Assembly (NCBI RefSeq): GCF_030463535.1
Contig: NC_132880.1
Coordinates: 26,310,487-26,374,486, forward strand
Direction of reading: 5' to 3'
From: Salminus brasiliensis
Lineage: Eukaryota > Chordata > Actinopteri > Characiformes > Bryconidae
DNA length: 64,000 nt
Under the pieces are notes generated by a model. That model saw only the letters and a list, made by a program, of their open reading frames with translations. It was not told the origin of the DNA and ran no database searches. Positions within the stretch are counted from its first letter, which is position 1. Each line of letters begins with the position of its first letter. The translations under genes and the position numbers were made by a program. This document shows positions 1 to 11,783 of this stretch, in pieces.

Positions 1-1859
1 CGATTTTTGGAAGCGGAGGAAAAAAAGCATTTGATAAAATTCTGTTACAAATAGTCTTATGATGTAAAGTAAAGATGAATATTTGTCATTGTGTGAAAAC
101 CGTAATGGCGGAAGAACAAAATGTTAAAAACATATAAAAAAAAATATATATATTAGTGATAGAAAACTACAAATGATAGATTGTGCTGGCCTACACGTTA
201 AAAAAAAAGGTTCTTCGTCTGGGTTTTTTTTTTTAGGATTGGTAAAAAACTTACAAAAATAAAGTAATAGTTCTACATATTGCAACAAAAAGGGTTCTCT
301 GTAATATTAATTTACATATTGTGATGAAAACACTTTCCACACCACAATATGCTGGATAACCGAACCTGTCAATCACAAAACTGTTTTTACAGAATTGTGT
401 ATCATGGTAAAATAGTGGAAAATCTAAAACAATGTTTTCTTTGGGGGCATTTTTGCTGCACAACCTGCATGTGCAAGTACCTCTTCTCCACTTTACAACT
501 TATATATATATATTTGTATAACAGTGTCTCAGGCATCAGGCAGCTTATTCATAACTATAAGGTGTAACCGTTCTGCAATGTATTTGTAAGAGGCATTCAA
601 CAACTCTTTACAAGGTTCTCTAGAATGGAGCGTTTCATATCAAACCCCATCTGAATGATTTTGTTTACATCTTAATTATTTACTGACGCAGAGACTTTAG
701 TCTCCTTATGTGGAAATTCTCCTTTTCAATGAACAAATTACAGATGAACAGAGGCTGTTCTGTCGGTCATTAGTCAGTCATATGCATCAGATTTACAGTA
801 ATGCATGGTTTACATATGTACAATAGCAGAAAAAAAAATTTGCCATGTGTCTATTGCTGTTTATCTGTTGTAGCTTGTACATGTAGATCCTGAGCAGGGC
901 TGCAAGACAAGGACAGAGTGCTGGAGTTGCGCCTATAACATGACTGCGTACTCTTTGTAACAGACTGGTCATGCTGATCACGACAGATAGTAAACAAACA
1001 CTGTGATTGGTCAGAGGTTGATGTGCATACTGCAGCCACCTGTGAAGGCCAGTATTGCTATAACCACTAACAGATAATCAGACATGGTACCGATCCGAAC
1101 GAACTCGACCCGATTCTCCCTAAAAATCACACATTACATTGTAAATTAGAGCAAATTAGATCAGGTGTGGGTGATCAGTCAAACACATCACAAAACGTTA
1201 CTATACTTTCAATGCGCGATGTCAATATTTCTCTTCTCGAAATTTAGGAAGTCGGAACAGAGAAAATAAATAAATAAATAATTTAACATAAAAAATATTT
1301 AAATAAATTCTTTTTTTAAAATAAATAACATAATGTGTGTGTGTATATATATATAACATATATATAAACTCTATTCTCTAATACTGAGGAAAGTACTTAA
1401 CACGATAACGATAGACATCGTCATATTGCCCAGCCCAGCGTTCAACCATCACTAACGACATTACAACGTCACATGAAAACAGTAAAGGCTGAACAGTGTG
1501 TAATATATAAATAAACACACACTCTCTAAATGTCACGCTTAAAAACACTATAATATGCTGACCAACGGTCTTCTGGCATTGCAAATAAAAAGCCAGAGGC
1601 TCTGGGAGATCAGGGCTGGCGGTATACATGGTGTAAATGCAGGGAACGCGCGGAGCTGCAGTGTTTACTTTTCTCATTTGCCCAACAGCAAGGAGCTCGG
1701 CCCCACTTCGACGAATTAAACACTACAGCAATTCATACGAAACACGTCCAAACTCCAACTAAATAAATGAACACCGCCCAATCATTCATTATACACAGAA
1801 ATGACACATCTAACAGCTGTTTGTTGTTTTTTTTTTCTATCGCTAACACACTGCGGGGG
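1..1859. other. AT-rich stretch without a recognisable gene
   Basis: No coding exon is supported on either strand. Short open frames here are interrupted and low in complexity. There is a TG/TA dinucleotide run at about 1332-1365. A stretch near 1400-1440 resembles the 'cgataacgat...catattgcccag' repeat that recurs near 5775-5820. It could be intron or UTR of the gene whose promoter may be the CpG island to the right, but this is inference. Confidence 0.4.
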
Positions 1860-2218
1860 GAAACGCACGCATGCTTAGCGGCTGTGCACGGGATAAAATA
1901 GACAGCGCACTTACAATGAAATGCTCTGAAACTGCGAACTGTGCAAGTTCGGAAACGGTGTATTTTTGTCTAAATTGTGCTTATAAGTGTGACCTTGGCC
2001 TGGCCAGATCCACACCCGTTAACATTAACGCCGATTTTTTTCTGCGGGGACAAAGCAGATGCAGCCCGGCCGGCTAGAAGCGACGAGCTGGAGCTGAAAT
2101 CCGCAAATTGAGTTTAACGAGAAACGATTTAGAGCGCTAATAATCCGAAATTAAAAAGCGGGAGACGGGATGGAAAAAAAAAATCGCGATTCCTGCACTG
2201 AGGGGAAAAGCAAACGTC

Positions 2219-2710
2219 TAGCTAGCGCTGGCTAACTAGCTAGCTAAATCAGCTAACGGTGGGCTGAGGAGAAAAAAACGATTTACATCGGAATAACGCG
2301 TAAAAGCTTGAAGATGTCCAAAATAAACGTAAGACTGGCTTCGCAAATATCTTAAGTCCATCTCATAGCACCGAGTACGTAAAACCGTAAAATGTGATTT
2401 TTTTTTTAATCAAGTTTTTTTTTTTTTAGCGCGCAGGCTTTTGTGGGTGTAGCTATACCCGCTAGGCTAGCGGGCTAGCGAAGCTATGCTAGGCTAAGCT
2501 ATGCTAAGCTAACACCCCCCACGATGCTGAGAGGAAAGGAGCTGTCAGCGTTTATGAAATATCGCAGATTGTACACAATTGTCGTCATTAATAAATCGAG
2601 GGATGTTAAACGCGCTGCATTTTCCCGCTTAAACCGATTATTCTCGAGCGAATACAGGCGCGATAACCCGTTAGCTTAGCCGAGCGGTTAGCCGGCTAAC
2701 GTTAGCTTTG
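2219..2710. repeat. GCTAGC/GCTAAC-rich short-motif clusters
   Basis: Clusters at about 2219-2262, 2451-2512 and 2670-2708 are built from overlapping gctagc, ctaagct, gctaac and ttagc words, partly palindromic. They lie inside the CpG island. This is a direct sequence observation; no function is claimed. Confidence 0.5.
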
Positions 2711-2831
2711 AAGCAACACAAAGATCTCGGGCCAAATAGGAAAAAAAGAGAAAAAAGAAGAGGAGCGGAGCGGTGTTTCTCAGTGATGGTGACCGTTGTG
2801 TACCAAAAAAATATATACTGCTTTGACTTAC

Positions 2832-3200
2832 CCGGGCGGCGGAGGCGCGCAACAACAAAACCGAGCAGCTCGACGATGCTTTTCGAAATTCGAGCACGGT
2901 CAAATATATATGAATATTTTTTTCAGGAGGAGTTCATATGCTCGCCATAATCTTTTTCTCTTGTTTTTTTCCCTCTCTCTCTCTTTCTTCCCCGGGTTCA
3001 GCAGAGCGCCGTGCTTGCTCGCCCAGCCCGCTCACTTCCTGCAGGCTGAATGGGGCTGAGCTGCAGACGCCTCGCCGCGTCACTGCGCACAATGGCTGCG
3101 AGAAGGGCTCCATACACTCAGTCCACACAGACAGAGCAGAGAGCAGACAGCAGCCCAGAGCTCCAGCGAGCCTCAACACCACAACACCACACCATTTCAA
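2832..3200 (-). other. Candidate 5' UTR exon of a leftward gene
   Basis: On the minus strand the sequence ends at 2832 with the strong donor GG|GTAAGT. It is CpG-rich with a polypurine GAGAGA run. It contains a very short upstream open frame ending MASI-stop, which is typical of housekeeping-type first exons. The upstream limit is a guess because no TSS motif is visible. The downstream exons would lie beyond position 1. The gene's identity is unknown. Confidence 0.25.
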
Positions 3201-3430
3201 ACAACAACCCACCTCCCATCTGCGGTCTACTGCTGCCTTCTCGCCCTCCTCGGAAGTTTCTGCTTAGGACTTTGAGGGTCGTCAGGACGAAGTGATTGTG
3301 TTCCCGTTGTTTTGGTCGGAAACGGCACGAAGAAGCTGAGGAAATCCTTAATATTTTTTACTTTAGTTTTTCTGTCGTTAAAGAGAACAGGTTTATTCGC
3401 CATACCTGAAAGAGATTAATGAGAATTAGG

Positions 3431-6340
3431 TAAGAAATATTTTATCCAAAAACAAGCATGGCAGGAATATTCATATCTGTTTATTTCACGTGCAGATGAG
3501 GCATACAGTATTATAGTCTGCAGTGATCATGTGTTTATGCTGCTGAATAAGTCAGATACAACCAGGTCTCGACTGAATTCGCATCAGACAGATTGTTTTG
3601 GAAAGTTGGGGCTAATTGAAGAATCGGAATTTCCCACTATAATATCTGACACTGTGGTGGTGTTCATGTGCGCTCTTCTTCTGAACACTGTCTTTCCAAC
3701 GTGGTTTACTACTAACAGTGGAGCGTTAGAAGGGTCTAAAAGAGGACCATCCAAACTGGTAAACAGTGTCCTGCAAAGGTTTGACCACCCCTGGTAGTCA
3801 GTTATGTGGCTAATACTAACTGATCTGCAAAAGGCTTGAGGTTAAGATAGAACAGTGCTTTTTGACAGCAAGGCTGGTGTTTTTGTTTTGTACAATTATG
3901 GAGTGAAAAAAAAGTAAAGATTTAGCATTCAGAAAGTGATTTGAATTGAAGAGTCAGAAAGAAAATCCTGGATCATCACCACAAAACATCTAAACAAGCC
4001 TTAGGCGTTTAGTTAAGGTATAATTTTCTGGATGCAAAGGTATGTTTGAAAAAACAAGGATTTCATGAAAACAACGGCAGGCTAACAATCCTAAATCAGG
4101 ATCAGAATCAGAAATACTTTATTGATTCCAGGAGGGACATTGCAGTTGTTACAGTTGCAACCGTTCAAAGAGAGAAAAATCAAGAATTTGAAATATGTAC
4201 ATATATATATATATATATATAGTATAATGAATACAGTAAGTGGTATAGTGGTTATAACTGTGATAATAAATATGGAAAATTATTGCACTCAAGTTATTGC
4301 ACACATATTACATTGAATTACACTACTATTATTAATGCACATAAACACGCCTAAAATCTTCAGTGGACTACCTCAAGATGTGCATGCTTTTTTTTCCAAG
4401 ATGTGAAGGTTGTGCCGTGCCCCTAAAATCCAAACATCATCAACAATTTGTGAATGGACCTCAAAAGAGCAGTACATGCAGAACTATAAGACTTAGAAAA
4501 GAAGCATGGAAAGACTCTGATCTGGCTACTATGATACTTGCCAAAAGTGGTGTTACTAAGTACTGAGCCTGCAGGGTGCCAAAACTTTCCATGCTGCTGC
4601 TGTGTGTGTGTGTGTATGTAATCCCAAAACATTCAGTCAGAAAGCAAAAGGGGAACTTTATTAACAATAACTACATTAAAGTATTTTTTATTGTCTACAA
4701 AACCCTGTAATATTACAGAGAGATAAATATATTCAAGGTAATGGCTAGAGATTGACCGATATGTTTTTTTTTATGACCGATGTTCAGAGATCAGGGTCAG
4801 ACAATATCTAAAAGTTTTCCACTTTATTTGCATGCTAAAATAATAACAAGTGGATGCACAACATTTCTAAACTTCATCATTAATTGAATACTAATGTGAA
4901 CCATGTTTATAAATAAACATCAGTTACTTCAATCAATCAAATCAATCAAACTGAAAAATATAAAAAACACAACTTTTTGCATTTTTATATAAAACAAAGT
5001 ACTCAAGTAACCAACTGTGAATACAGACTTTTAAAAGATTTAGTGCACCTGGCCTACCAGCATCAAAAACCTCTTTTAGTGCAAATAAAAGCAGTGACCC
5101 CCTCATTTTTGAATGAAAGAAATTATGTAAACATTACAGAACAATATAAAAAGGAACATACTTTAATTTGAACTCAATTGCAGACCCTGAGTCTTTCTCA
5201 CTCTACCCATCTTTCACCAGTAACAGAGGGCTGCCCGCGGACATGCCAGGCTTCAAATAGGTACTACTAAACATGGATATCGACCGATTCTAATATATTT
5301 TAAAATGCCAAATATTGGCCCGATACACTGGAAGAAAATGTCAATAAAGTCAGCCAAATGTTTATCTGTTTCTGTGTGTGTTATAATAACACTGTGCATT
5401 AAAGAGCAGGATTAGTTTCACCCATAGACTGCTATTTCAAGCTGTTCCACCACAAGCCACATATCCTAAAAGTTTATGTATAAGGCAAGAATACTTTTCA
5501 GTTCTTACTAGAGCAAAAAAGTCTTGAGCAAAAGATTAAGTACAAGTGTAAGTACAAGTATAGGCCAAATATACTTTGCCATACAATGTTTAGTTACAAC
5601 ATATTCTTATAAACTACTATTCAGATACTCTATATTGTACTAAATAGTGATTTTTATTCAACATCTGCTGAACTTTATTTAATTAAACCAGTTTAATCAC
5701 ACTGTTAGTAATGAAACCTGCAGCTGATCAGTGTTTATTAAGCACTAACAGTATTCTCCATATTCCTAAAAAAGCATATTGTTATCACAATACGATAAAA
5801 TTATGTCATATTGCCCAGACCTAGTTTCCACCTTAAAACAACATCTATTCATTTAGTATAGTAGTAGATATTTATGTATAAGTGAGTGTTTTTAGACTGT
5901 TTTACCCTGAAATGGGACAATACTGTCTTTAGTGTAACTAAACCTGCAGCAAGAGCCTGCCACAGGGTGGCACTGGAGTGAAGTAATTAACCCAGTTAAA
6001 CACTGGTTTTCCAATCACTGCTTAAATCGTGTCACCTCAAACTAACTTTTTCACTAACAATATATGTCTGTGTTATTGTAACTTGTTCAATTTCAGGAGT
6101 GGATTAAACTATAATCTGAGCACAAAGCTATAATGAGCTTTAGAGCCAAATGGAAAGTGCCACAACCTAATGACTGTTTGCTAGTTCTAGCAAGTTCAGC
6201 TTAAGAGCATACCACAATATATGTAAAGAAGTCTCTACAACAATCCTAAAATATCCTCACACATCCTAGAAGTAGGTTTTGCTACAGTATGCAGGATGCA
6301 TTACATGCATCTACAATCTAAATAAGACTGCATACATTTG
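3431..6340. other. Intergenic DNA with degraded repeats
   Basis: No coding exon is seen. A fragment at 4095-4160 contains 'atactttattgattcc', the reverse complement of a common fish LINE/SINE 3' end, followed by an AT run at 4199-4220. Regions 4745-4810 and 5275-5335 carry 'gaccgat...' and 'tattggcccgatac' motifs at the two edges of a block of about 600 bp. This suggests an old DNA transposon with related ends, but the family is not identified. Confidence 0.35.
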
Positions 6341-6374
6341 ACTTTCATGGAAGGTTTGCATAGAGGAACTCTCT

Positions 6375-6600
6375 GTCAAGTAAAAATATTGGGGCAGGGA
6401 GCGCTTCTGGAACAGTTTGCTTTGGACAGATGGATCCAAATTTTATATTTTTTGGACCATGCAACATGACAATGACTCAAAACATTCCAGTAAATCGACC
6501 AAAGAATGACTCAGAAGAAAGAAATGGAGAGTTCTGGAATCACCAAGTCAGATCTTAATACTATTGATATGCTGTGGAGTCATTCCCTGCTGAAGCCACG
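6375..6600 (+). mobile_element. Tc1-like transposase remnant
   Basis: Conceptual plus-strand translation, with frameshifts, gives pieces resembling the C-terminal half of Tc1/mariner transposases: a 'LTDGSKFYIF' stretch, then 'HDNDSKHSSK', then 'QKKEMESSGITKSDLN', and a block matching the usual position of 'P(I/E)MLWS'. Frames change repeatedly and no intact open frame exists, so it is dead. Terminal repeats were not located. Family assignment is from memory of Tc1 motifs. Confidence 0.6.
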
Positions 6601-7904
6601 CCGCTTCTCTCCTCATAAACCACTACCATGCCAGAGCTAAGCACCAGGGCTGTGTCCTTACTGGAGGAGCCATCTGCAGGTGATGGCATCTGGATAATTG
6701 GGGCAAAGAGGTGCATCACCAGCAAGCTTTACAAGTGACTTACATGCAGTAAACTGTGTGGAAGGACAGCAGCAGAACAGAGAATGGCAGATCTCCCATC
6801 TGATCGCCTGAGTACTGATGGGCCAGCTGGACAATCAGGTTGATATCTTGTGTGTAATCCAAGTGGATTAGCCCTTATTTTAAAGCCTTATTCCAAATTT
6901 AACCACACTGATGGACACAACGATGAATCCTTACTGTTTTTCCAGTATTTTGGTTTGAATTAAAATAGGCCTACAAACAGATGGAGATATATGCATGGAT
7001 GAAGAGTGAGTCTCTGCAGATAGATAAATGTGGCTGCATACATCAAACGGCAATGTCCACCTACCAAGGATTATAAAGTCCAGATTTGAAGACCTCTGAC
7101 AGACCTGACCTAACTAACACATAAGCAATCACCATCTTCACAAATACTGATGGCATAATTCTGCATGTGGTCACTTTTTGCAAACATAAGCCACACTCAG
7201 CAGCAGAGAAAGTGGTAACTTGCTCTAACAGCCTTCACCATTAAGGCCGGGGAGCTACAGCACTATATAGATAATAAAAACACACAAATGAAATGCACTG
7301 ATGTTGAATTTAGTCATTTCTCCCATATTGATGTTTCTCAACAAGTCCGCTGTGTCAGCTGTGCTGGTTCAATTACATACTAGTTCTTTTAGGTTTTAGA
7401 GAAAGAATGTGCACTGGTTAAGGCTGTAGAAATTTATATATATATTTGTGTGTGTTTATATATATAATATATTTTTTAATTATTTATTTATTTATTTTTT
7501 TGTACATTTCTAATACACTCAGCAATAATGGTGGTTCAGTTAAATGCAAGTGTATGTACAATATCTAATAATATAAGTCTACCTAAGAAAACTTTAAAAC
7601 AAGTTGATTGGTTCATTTTTATACGGATGGTTGGTTATTGTTGATATTTTACTGCTTAATATCAAACTACACACTGTAGCAGCTACCTCAGATGGGACTT
7701 CACAATACTAGGTGAGACAAACTGCAACTTGCACGAATGTCTGTTCAAAATCAACGAAGAGAAATCTAGGCTTATGCATTTGGAGGTTTTTAGTTACTTT
7801 TCTCCCATTGTACCAAACGTCTACAGAGCTGTGATCTCCAAACCATGGTGTAGATCAAACCATGTCTTCTGTCTACATTACTCCCCAAACAGAATGATTG
7901 ACGA

Positions 7905-7979
7905 ATAGATAGACAGACAGACAGACGGACTGATAGATAGATAAATAGATAGATAGATAGACAGACAGACAGACGGATT

Positions 7980-8024
<45 letters not shown>

Positions 8025-8031
8025 ATAGAAA
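7905..8031. repeat. GATA/GACA microsatellite
   Basis: A tandem tetranucleotide tract of GATA interspersed with GACA and GACGGA variants, with the purest run at 7978-8022. It is a simple sequence repeat, a common class in fish genomes. No coding role is apparent. Confidence 0.9.
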
Positions 8032-8429
8032 GAAATGCATTGGTTCAGAGGGAATTGATTTGTGAAACTTGAGCTACATCTTGTGGTCCAAGGCTGGTAC
8101 TACAAATGTGTTGTGGCAGAAGGTGAGAAGAATGGCACGCTGTGTTCTCTGCAGCAGGGAAAGTAAGCTGTGGTCTTAGAGGGGCTGGTGTCCAGCGCAG
8201 TTTGGTGATTTTCCTGCTCCAGACACTCCCACTAAATGAGGCAGCTACTGATCTGAATCAGGTGTGTTATAGCAGGAGAATCACTGACCTGTTCTGGAGT
8301 CCTCCAGCACTGGAGATCACCACCCCTGCTCTGAACAGCAAGCTCTTTTCATCTAGTGTACAGACTAACGGGAGTGCTGTAGGAATGGTATTAATGCTAA
8401 GACATGTTTTTATGTTTATTTAGATATGT

Positions 8430-8605
8430 AGCTCCCAGCTCACATGTCCATGTGGACCCTGTATGGACAGCCCACCTAGGAACCAGAATGCACAGTGCAT
8501 ATTGGGGCCCTAGATGTTGGACTTATGTGAGAATAAGATGGGCTGTAATGATGGGGCCCATTTGGAAAGCCCAACTGGATCACATTAAAAAACACAAGCA
8601 TTAAT
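8430..8605. repeat. Probable dispersed repeat with 'ggggccc...ttgg' words
   Basis: The sequence alternates near-repeats such as 'cacatgtccatgtgg', 'ttggggccctag' and 'ggggcccatttgg', with internal self-similarity. This resembles a frequent noncoding fish repeat. A 66-codon open frame across it looks incidental. Confidence 0.35.
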
Positions 8606-8689
8606 TAAGGTTTGCAGTTAAAATAATAATCTATTATTATTTATAAAAAGTGATAGCATAGCTATTGTATATCCAGTGCACACCAAGCA

Positions 8690-8915
8690 CCTGGCACAGC
8701 ATAGCAATAGCTCAGCTGCGTATCAAGAGCATAGCAAAGACCTAGCAACTGCATAGCAACCACCAAGGACTATAGCAACCACCTACCAACTGTATAGCGA
8801 CCACCTACTAGATCATGGCAAGTGCTTAGAAACAGCACAGCAACCACCTGCATGGCAATCATCTGGGACACCATAGCAACTGCTTAGCAACAGCATAGCA
8901 ACTACCTAGTAGCAG
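8690..8915. repeat. Diverged 'catagcaaccacctagcaactg' tandem repeat
   Basis: About ten diverged copies of a unit near 20-22 bp, built from 'catagcaa(c)' and 'ccaccta(g/c)caact', run across the interval. This is seen directly in the sequence. Similar arrays are widespread in fish DNA. Confidence 0.7.
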
Positions 8916-9294
8916 TACTCTGCACAATGCACCTTTTCTTGTTGGGAATTCATTAGAATAGTAACACAATGTACACAATAGCATTACTGTACTGTACTGT
9001 AACAACGGTGCGCTGTGTTTAACCTCTGTCAGAACTATGAAGGCAGAACACACCTGAGCTTGATCCCACTGAGACTTACGAAGTAACCTTCGGGCAAGAG
9101 AAGAGAGCGACTGTAAATGAAGCAAAAGAAAGGATTCATTCTTCTCTGAGTTACATAACACACTTTACACATCACTCAGAGCGGACTCATACACATACTT
9201 CCCTGAACAGCCTGTCATTAATCTCCCTTCCTCACCAACCCCTCCCCATCCACCTCTCTCCCAGCGAGTGTGCTTTATGGCCTGAAATCTTTCA

Positions 9295-9660
9295 TCACTG
9301 CAAAAAACACTGGCTGGTTCTCAAATGGTTCTTTGCATGTATGTCTTTAAAGTACTAAATATATGTATAGGGTTCTTAGACTCAATGAAACCCTGCTTGT
9401 TTTTTAAGTAGTTCTACTACCTAGATTTCAACATGTTTTCAACACATTTTCAATATGTTTCATTCAAATGGGTCTTTGAGTTGCCATGGTTCTAAACAGA
9501 CCTATTGGCTTCTTCAAAAGGGTTCTGAAAAGGGTTCCATGGCTCATGATAGTGGAAGCGTTTTTTAACCATTAATTAAATATTTCTATTTAGAACGTAA
9601 AGGTTTTCCACTAAAGCAAAGAGTCCTTTAACAAGGACAGTTTAAGCATCCAAATGTTTT
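9295..9660. repeat. 'ggttctt / agaaccc' MITE-like repeat
   Basis: This block contains repeated 'ggttct(t)', 'gggttct' and 'aaagg' words and a symmetric arrangement of 'ttctttgcatg' and 'aaaggttttcc'. Related blocks lie at about 31590-31740, 38675-38855 and 39660-39870, each with 'ctatatag(ca)acc'-like centres. Together they look like a short non-autonomous DNA element family. Confidence 0.45.
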
Positions 9661-10699
9661 TGTTTGTTTGTCGGTTGTATTTCCATGATTTTATTTACAA
9701 TCATTGCCTTTAAAAGAAGTAAGCTAGAAGAGCCATTTTTAAAGGAGTGTAAGATCACACAGTGCGCGATCTCTAGACTATTGCCATAATCTCTCTCTGT
9801 TTCGATTTCAACACCACCAAAGAAATAAAACTTACAGCTTACAGACTGGTTTAGTTTTTTTAGTTTTAGTTATCAATGTTTCATTAATGTTAAATCAAAA
9901 AAGCTGTAAATATGACATAATTTATGGCTGAAATAAAAATGAGTAGCTTAATAGATATTGAAACTGCCTTTATGGTAGACCTCATAAAAATTTAGAAATC
10001 AACCTTGTACATCCACAGATGTCTAAAACAGATCAAGATCAGACATTCAGATGTAAAATCTGTATTTTCTAAGATATACCAAGTAAAAAAAGAATCATAT
10101 GTTGATTTAGTTTTACAATAACAATATTATACATAGAAATCACCCCAAAGACCCTTTTTGACTTCAAAGATTTGTAAGAGTAAGAGTTCAGATTTATCTA
10201 CATGGCCATGCTGCAGATTCACATCTTTTTATTGACACTGAAGCTTGTGTACATGTGTCAAAAGCAGCTCAGTCACCTTGAATGCATGCCGATTACCTAG
10301 AAGGTGTTCAAACAGTGCTCTTAGTACAAACACCAGCAAAACTGACGGGTTTGGCAATGACACGCAGAATCAATGAACAGCAAGTTGAACAGTTTGTCTG
10401 TTAGCAGATATGTTTTGGGAATGGTGTACAGGGACAGGGATGCATCACATTGCACACCATAGTTAATGCATATTTTAAATAATAATAAGTACAACAGCAA
10501 GATCTGCAAAGTGATCTGGGTGCTTGTCAAATATTCACAAAATTATTCATATTAATGTGTGAAATCCTGTAATTTCAACACCAACAATGTGAACATGAGA
10601 CAGCATTCTTCATTTCTTTAATCAACCCAGTCATCAAGACACACTCAAGTGCAGTGTGTTTACCTAATGCATATACATGCAGTGGATTGTCAAGTTTCA

Positions 10700-11230
10700 G
10701 GCTTCAGCCCTTTTGGGCCCAAGGGCCCTGGTGATCAGAAACCCCTGGGAGCTGACCCTAATGGTCTGGTTGGTAATCCATCCCAGTATAGATGCCTGGT
10801 TGAGAGCGTTTTATAATACATACCATTGATATAGTAGGCTCATGGTTTCCAATGAGGCCAACTGCCTACATTTGTAAAACTGGCTGAGGACATCACACGT
10901 GAACCACAGAAGGAGCTGTCTGAGATATATTTGCTGTGGGAGGAGGAGGAAAGCTCAGAGGATCCTACTCATTCTCTTTTTGTTGAATTTGGTCTGCTCC
11001 CCTCCGGGTACCTAGAGCGACACACCCACACACCCACTTTTGGATTGTCTTTAATGAATACCTGGAGTGTTTGGAGCTGGTGTGTGTCCCCTTGTTGTAT
11101 GTGTTTAGTATATTATATGTTTTAATTTAATATTTTATTCCTACTCTGCTACTGTGCAACCTGGTGGTGGTGAAGCCAATAGCAAATTTCCCAGTAAAAT
11201 CAATAAAGATTCTATATTCTATCCTATTCA
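10700..11230 (+). mobile_element. Degraded non-LTR retrotransposon 3' end (L2-like)
   Basis: The plus strand encodes a fragment 'LLPSGYLERHTHTPTFGLSLMNT', split by stops. It resembles the C-terminal 'LPSGRR...' of fish L2-type ORF2 proteins. It is followed by an AT-rich 3' UTR and the tail 'aatttcccagtaaaatcaat' then 'aaagattctatattctat', a standard fish LINE 3' end with short tail repeats. The 5' limit is uncertain. Confidence 0.5.
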
Positions 11231-11372
11231 GTTTTTTAGGTTCTTTTTAGGACACAAACAATGTTATAGTAAGAAATTCAAAAATTTTGTAAAATACGTA
11301 GCGTTACTGACCAAGATACAGTAAAAACAGAACATTTTCATTGATTTGGGGAGTGAATAATAAAATACTCAG

Positions 11373-11530
11373 ATGACAAGTTTAATCAGTTCTATGCTCC
11401 GGACATTGCTGTTGTTGATGATATTGCTGAAGCTTGTGCCTTCACTTTCCCTCATTAGGTTAGCTCTAGAGCATCTCTACTGCTTTTATAAGATGCAAAG
11501 CACGTGTCATATAAACCTGATTCTGGTTGT
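11373..11530 (+). mobile_element. Possible second LINE/SINE 3' tail
   Basis: The interval ends in 'cgtgtcatataaacctgatt' followed by 'ctggttg', close to the 'tgacaataaa...ctgattctg' tail motif of fish L2/Rex1-type elements. No protein fragment is recognisable. Confidence 0.3.
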
Positions 11531-11718
11531 TTACAGAGTACGTTTCCTCATGTTCCTTTCAAATGAAGTTGCTTTCTGTGGCATACTAGAGTATGTGTAC
11601 TCATACAATGGTGTAACTGGCATGAATAGGTGAGCTATAGTTTGTAGGAGAAATGAAAGATCTTTGCTGCGTAACAGAAATCACACATGCACAACAACAG
11701 CATCACTGAAACAGACTC

Positions 11719-11724
11719 TTTATT
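11719..11724 (-). terminator. AATAAA polyadenylation signal, keratin A
   Basis: TTTATT on the plus strand, about 60 bp beyond the stop codon at 11784-11786. The spacing resembles that in the other three keratins. Confidence 0.75.
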
Positions 11725-11783
11725 TTGCTCAGCGGACTACATTCTGTTTTCTCTTTACTTCAGAGGAGCGAGTTCCAGGGGCT

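Larger units (their letters stand above)
1860..3430. promoter_or_regulatory. CpG-rich island, candidate (possibly bidirectional) promoter
   Basis: This is the only long CpG-rich, GC-elevated block in an otherwise AT-rich window. CG dinucleotides are frequent from about 1860 to 3330. Two donor-like sites leave it in opposite directions: on the minus strand CCCGG|GTAAGTC, with the exon edge at 2832, and on the plus strand TTAG|GTAAGAA, with the exon edge at 3429. That pattern fits 5' UTR exons at an unmethylated promoter. No conserved protein was recognised in either candidate exon. The gene is probably on the minus strand and outside the window, because no further non-keratin exons appear to the right. 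Open frames of about 80-110 codons here (for example 2938-3267 plus) look like island composition effects. Confidence 0.45.

Noticed and set aside
2938-3267. 109-codon plus-strand frame in the CpG island
   Set aside because: No recognisable domain, biased composition, and overlapping equally long frames on both strands. Better explained as 5' UTR or promoter.
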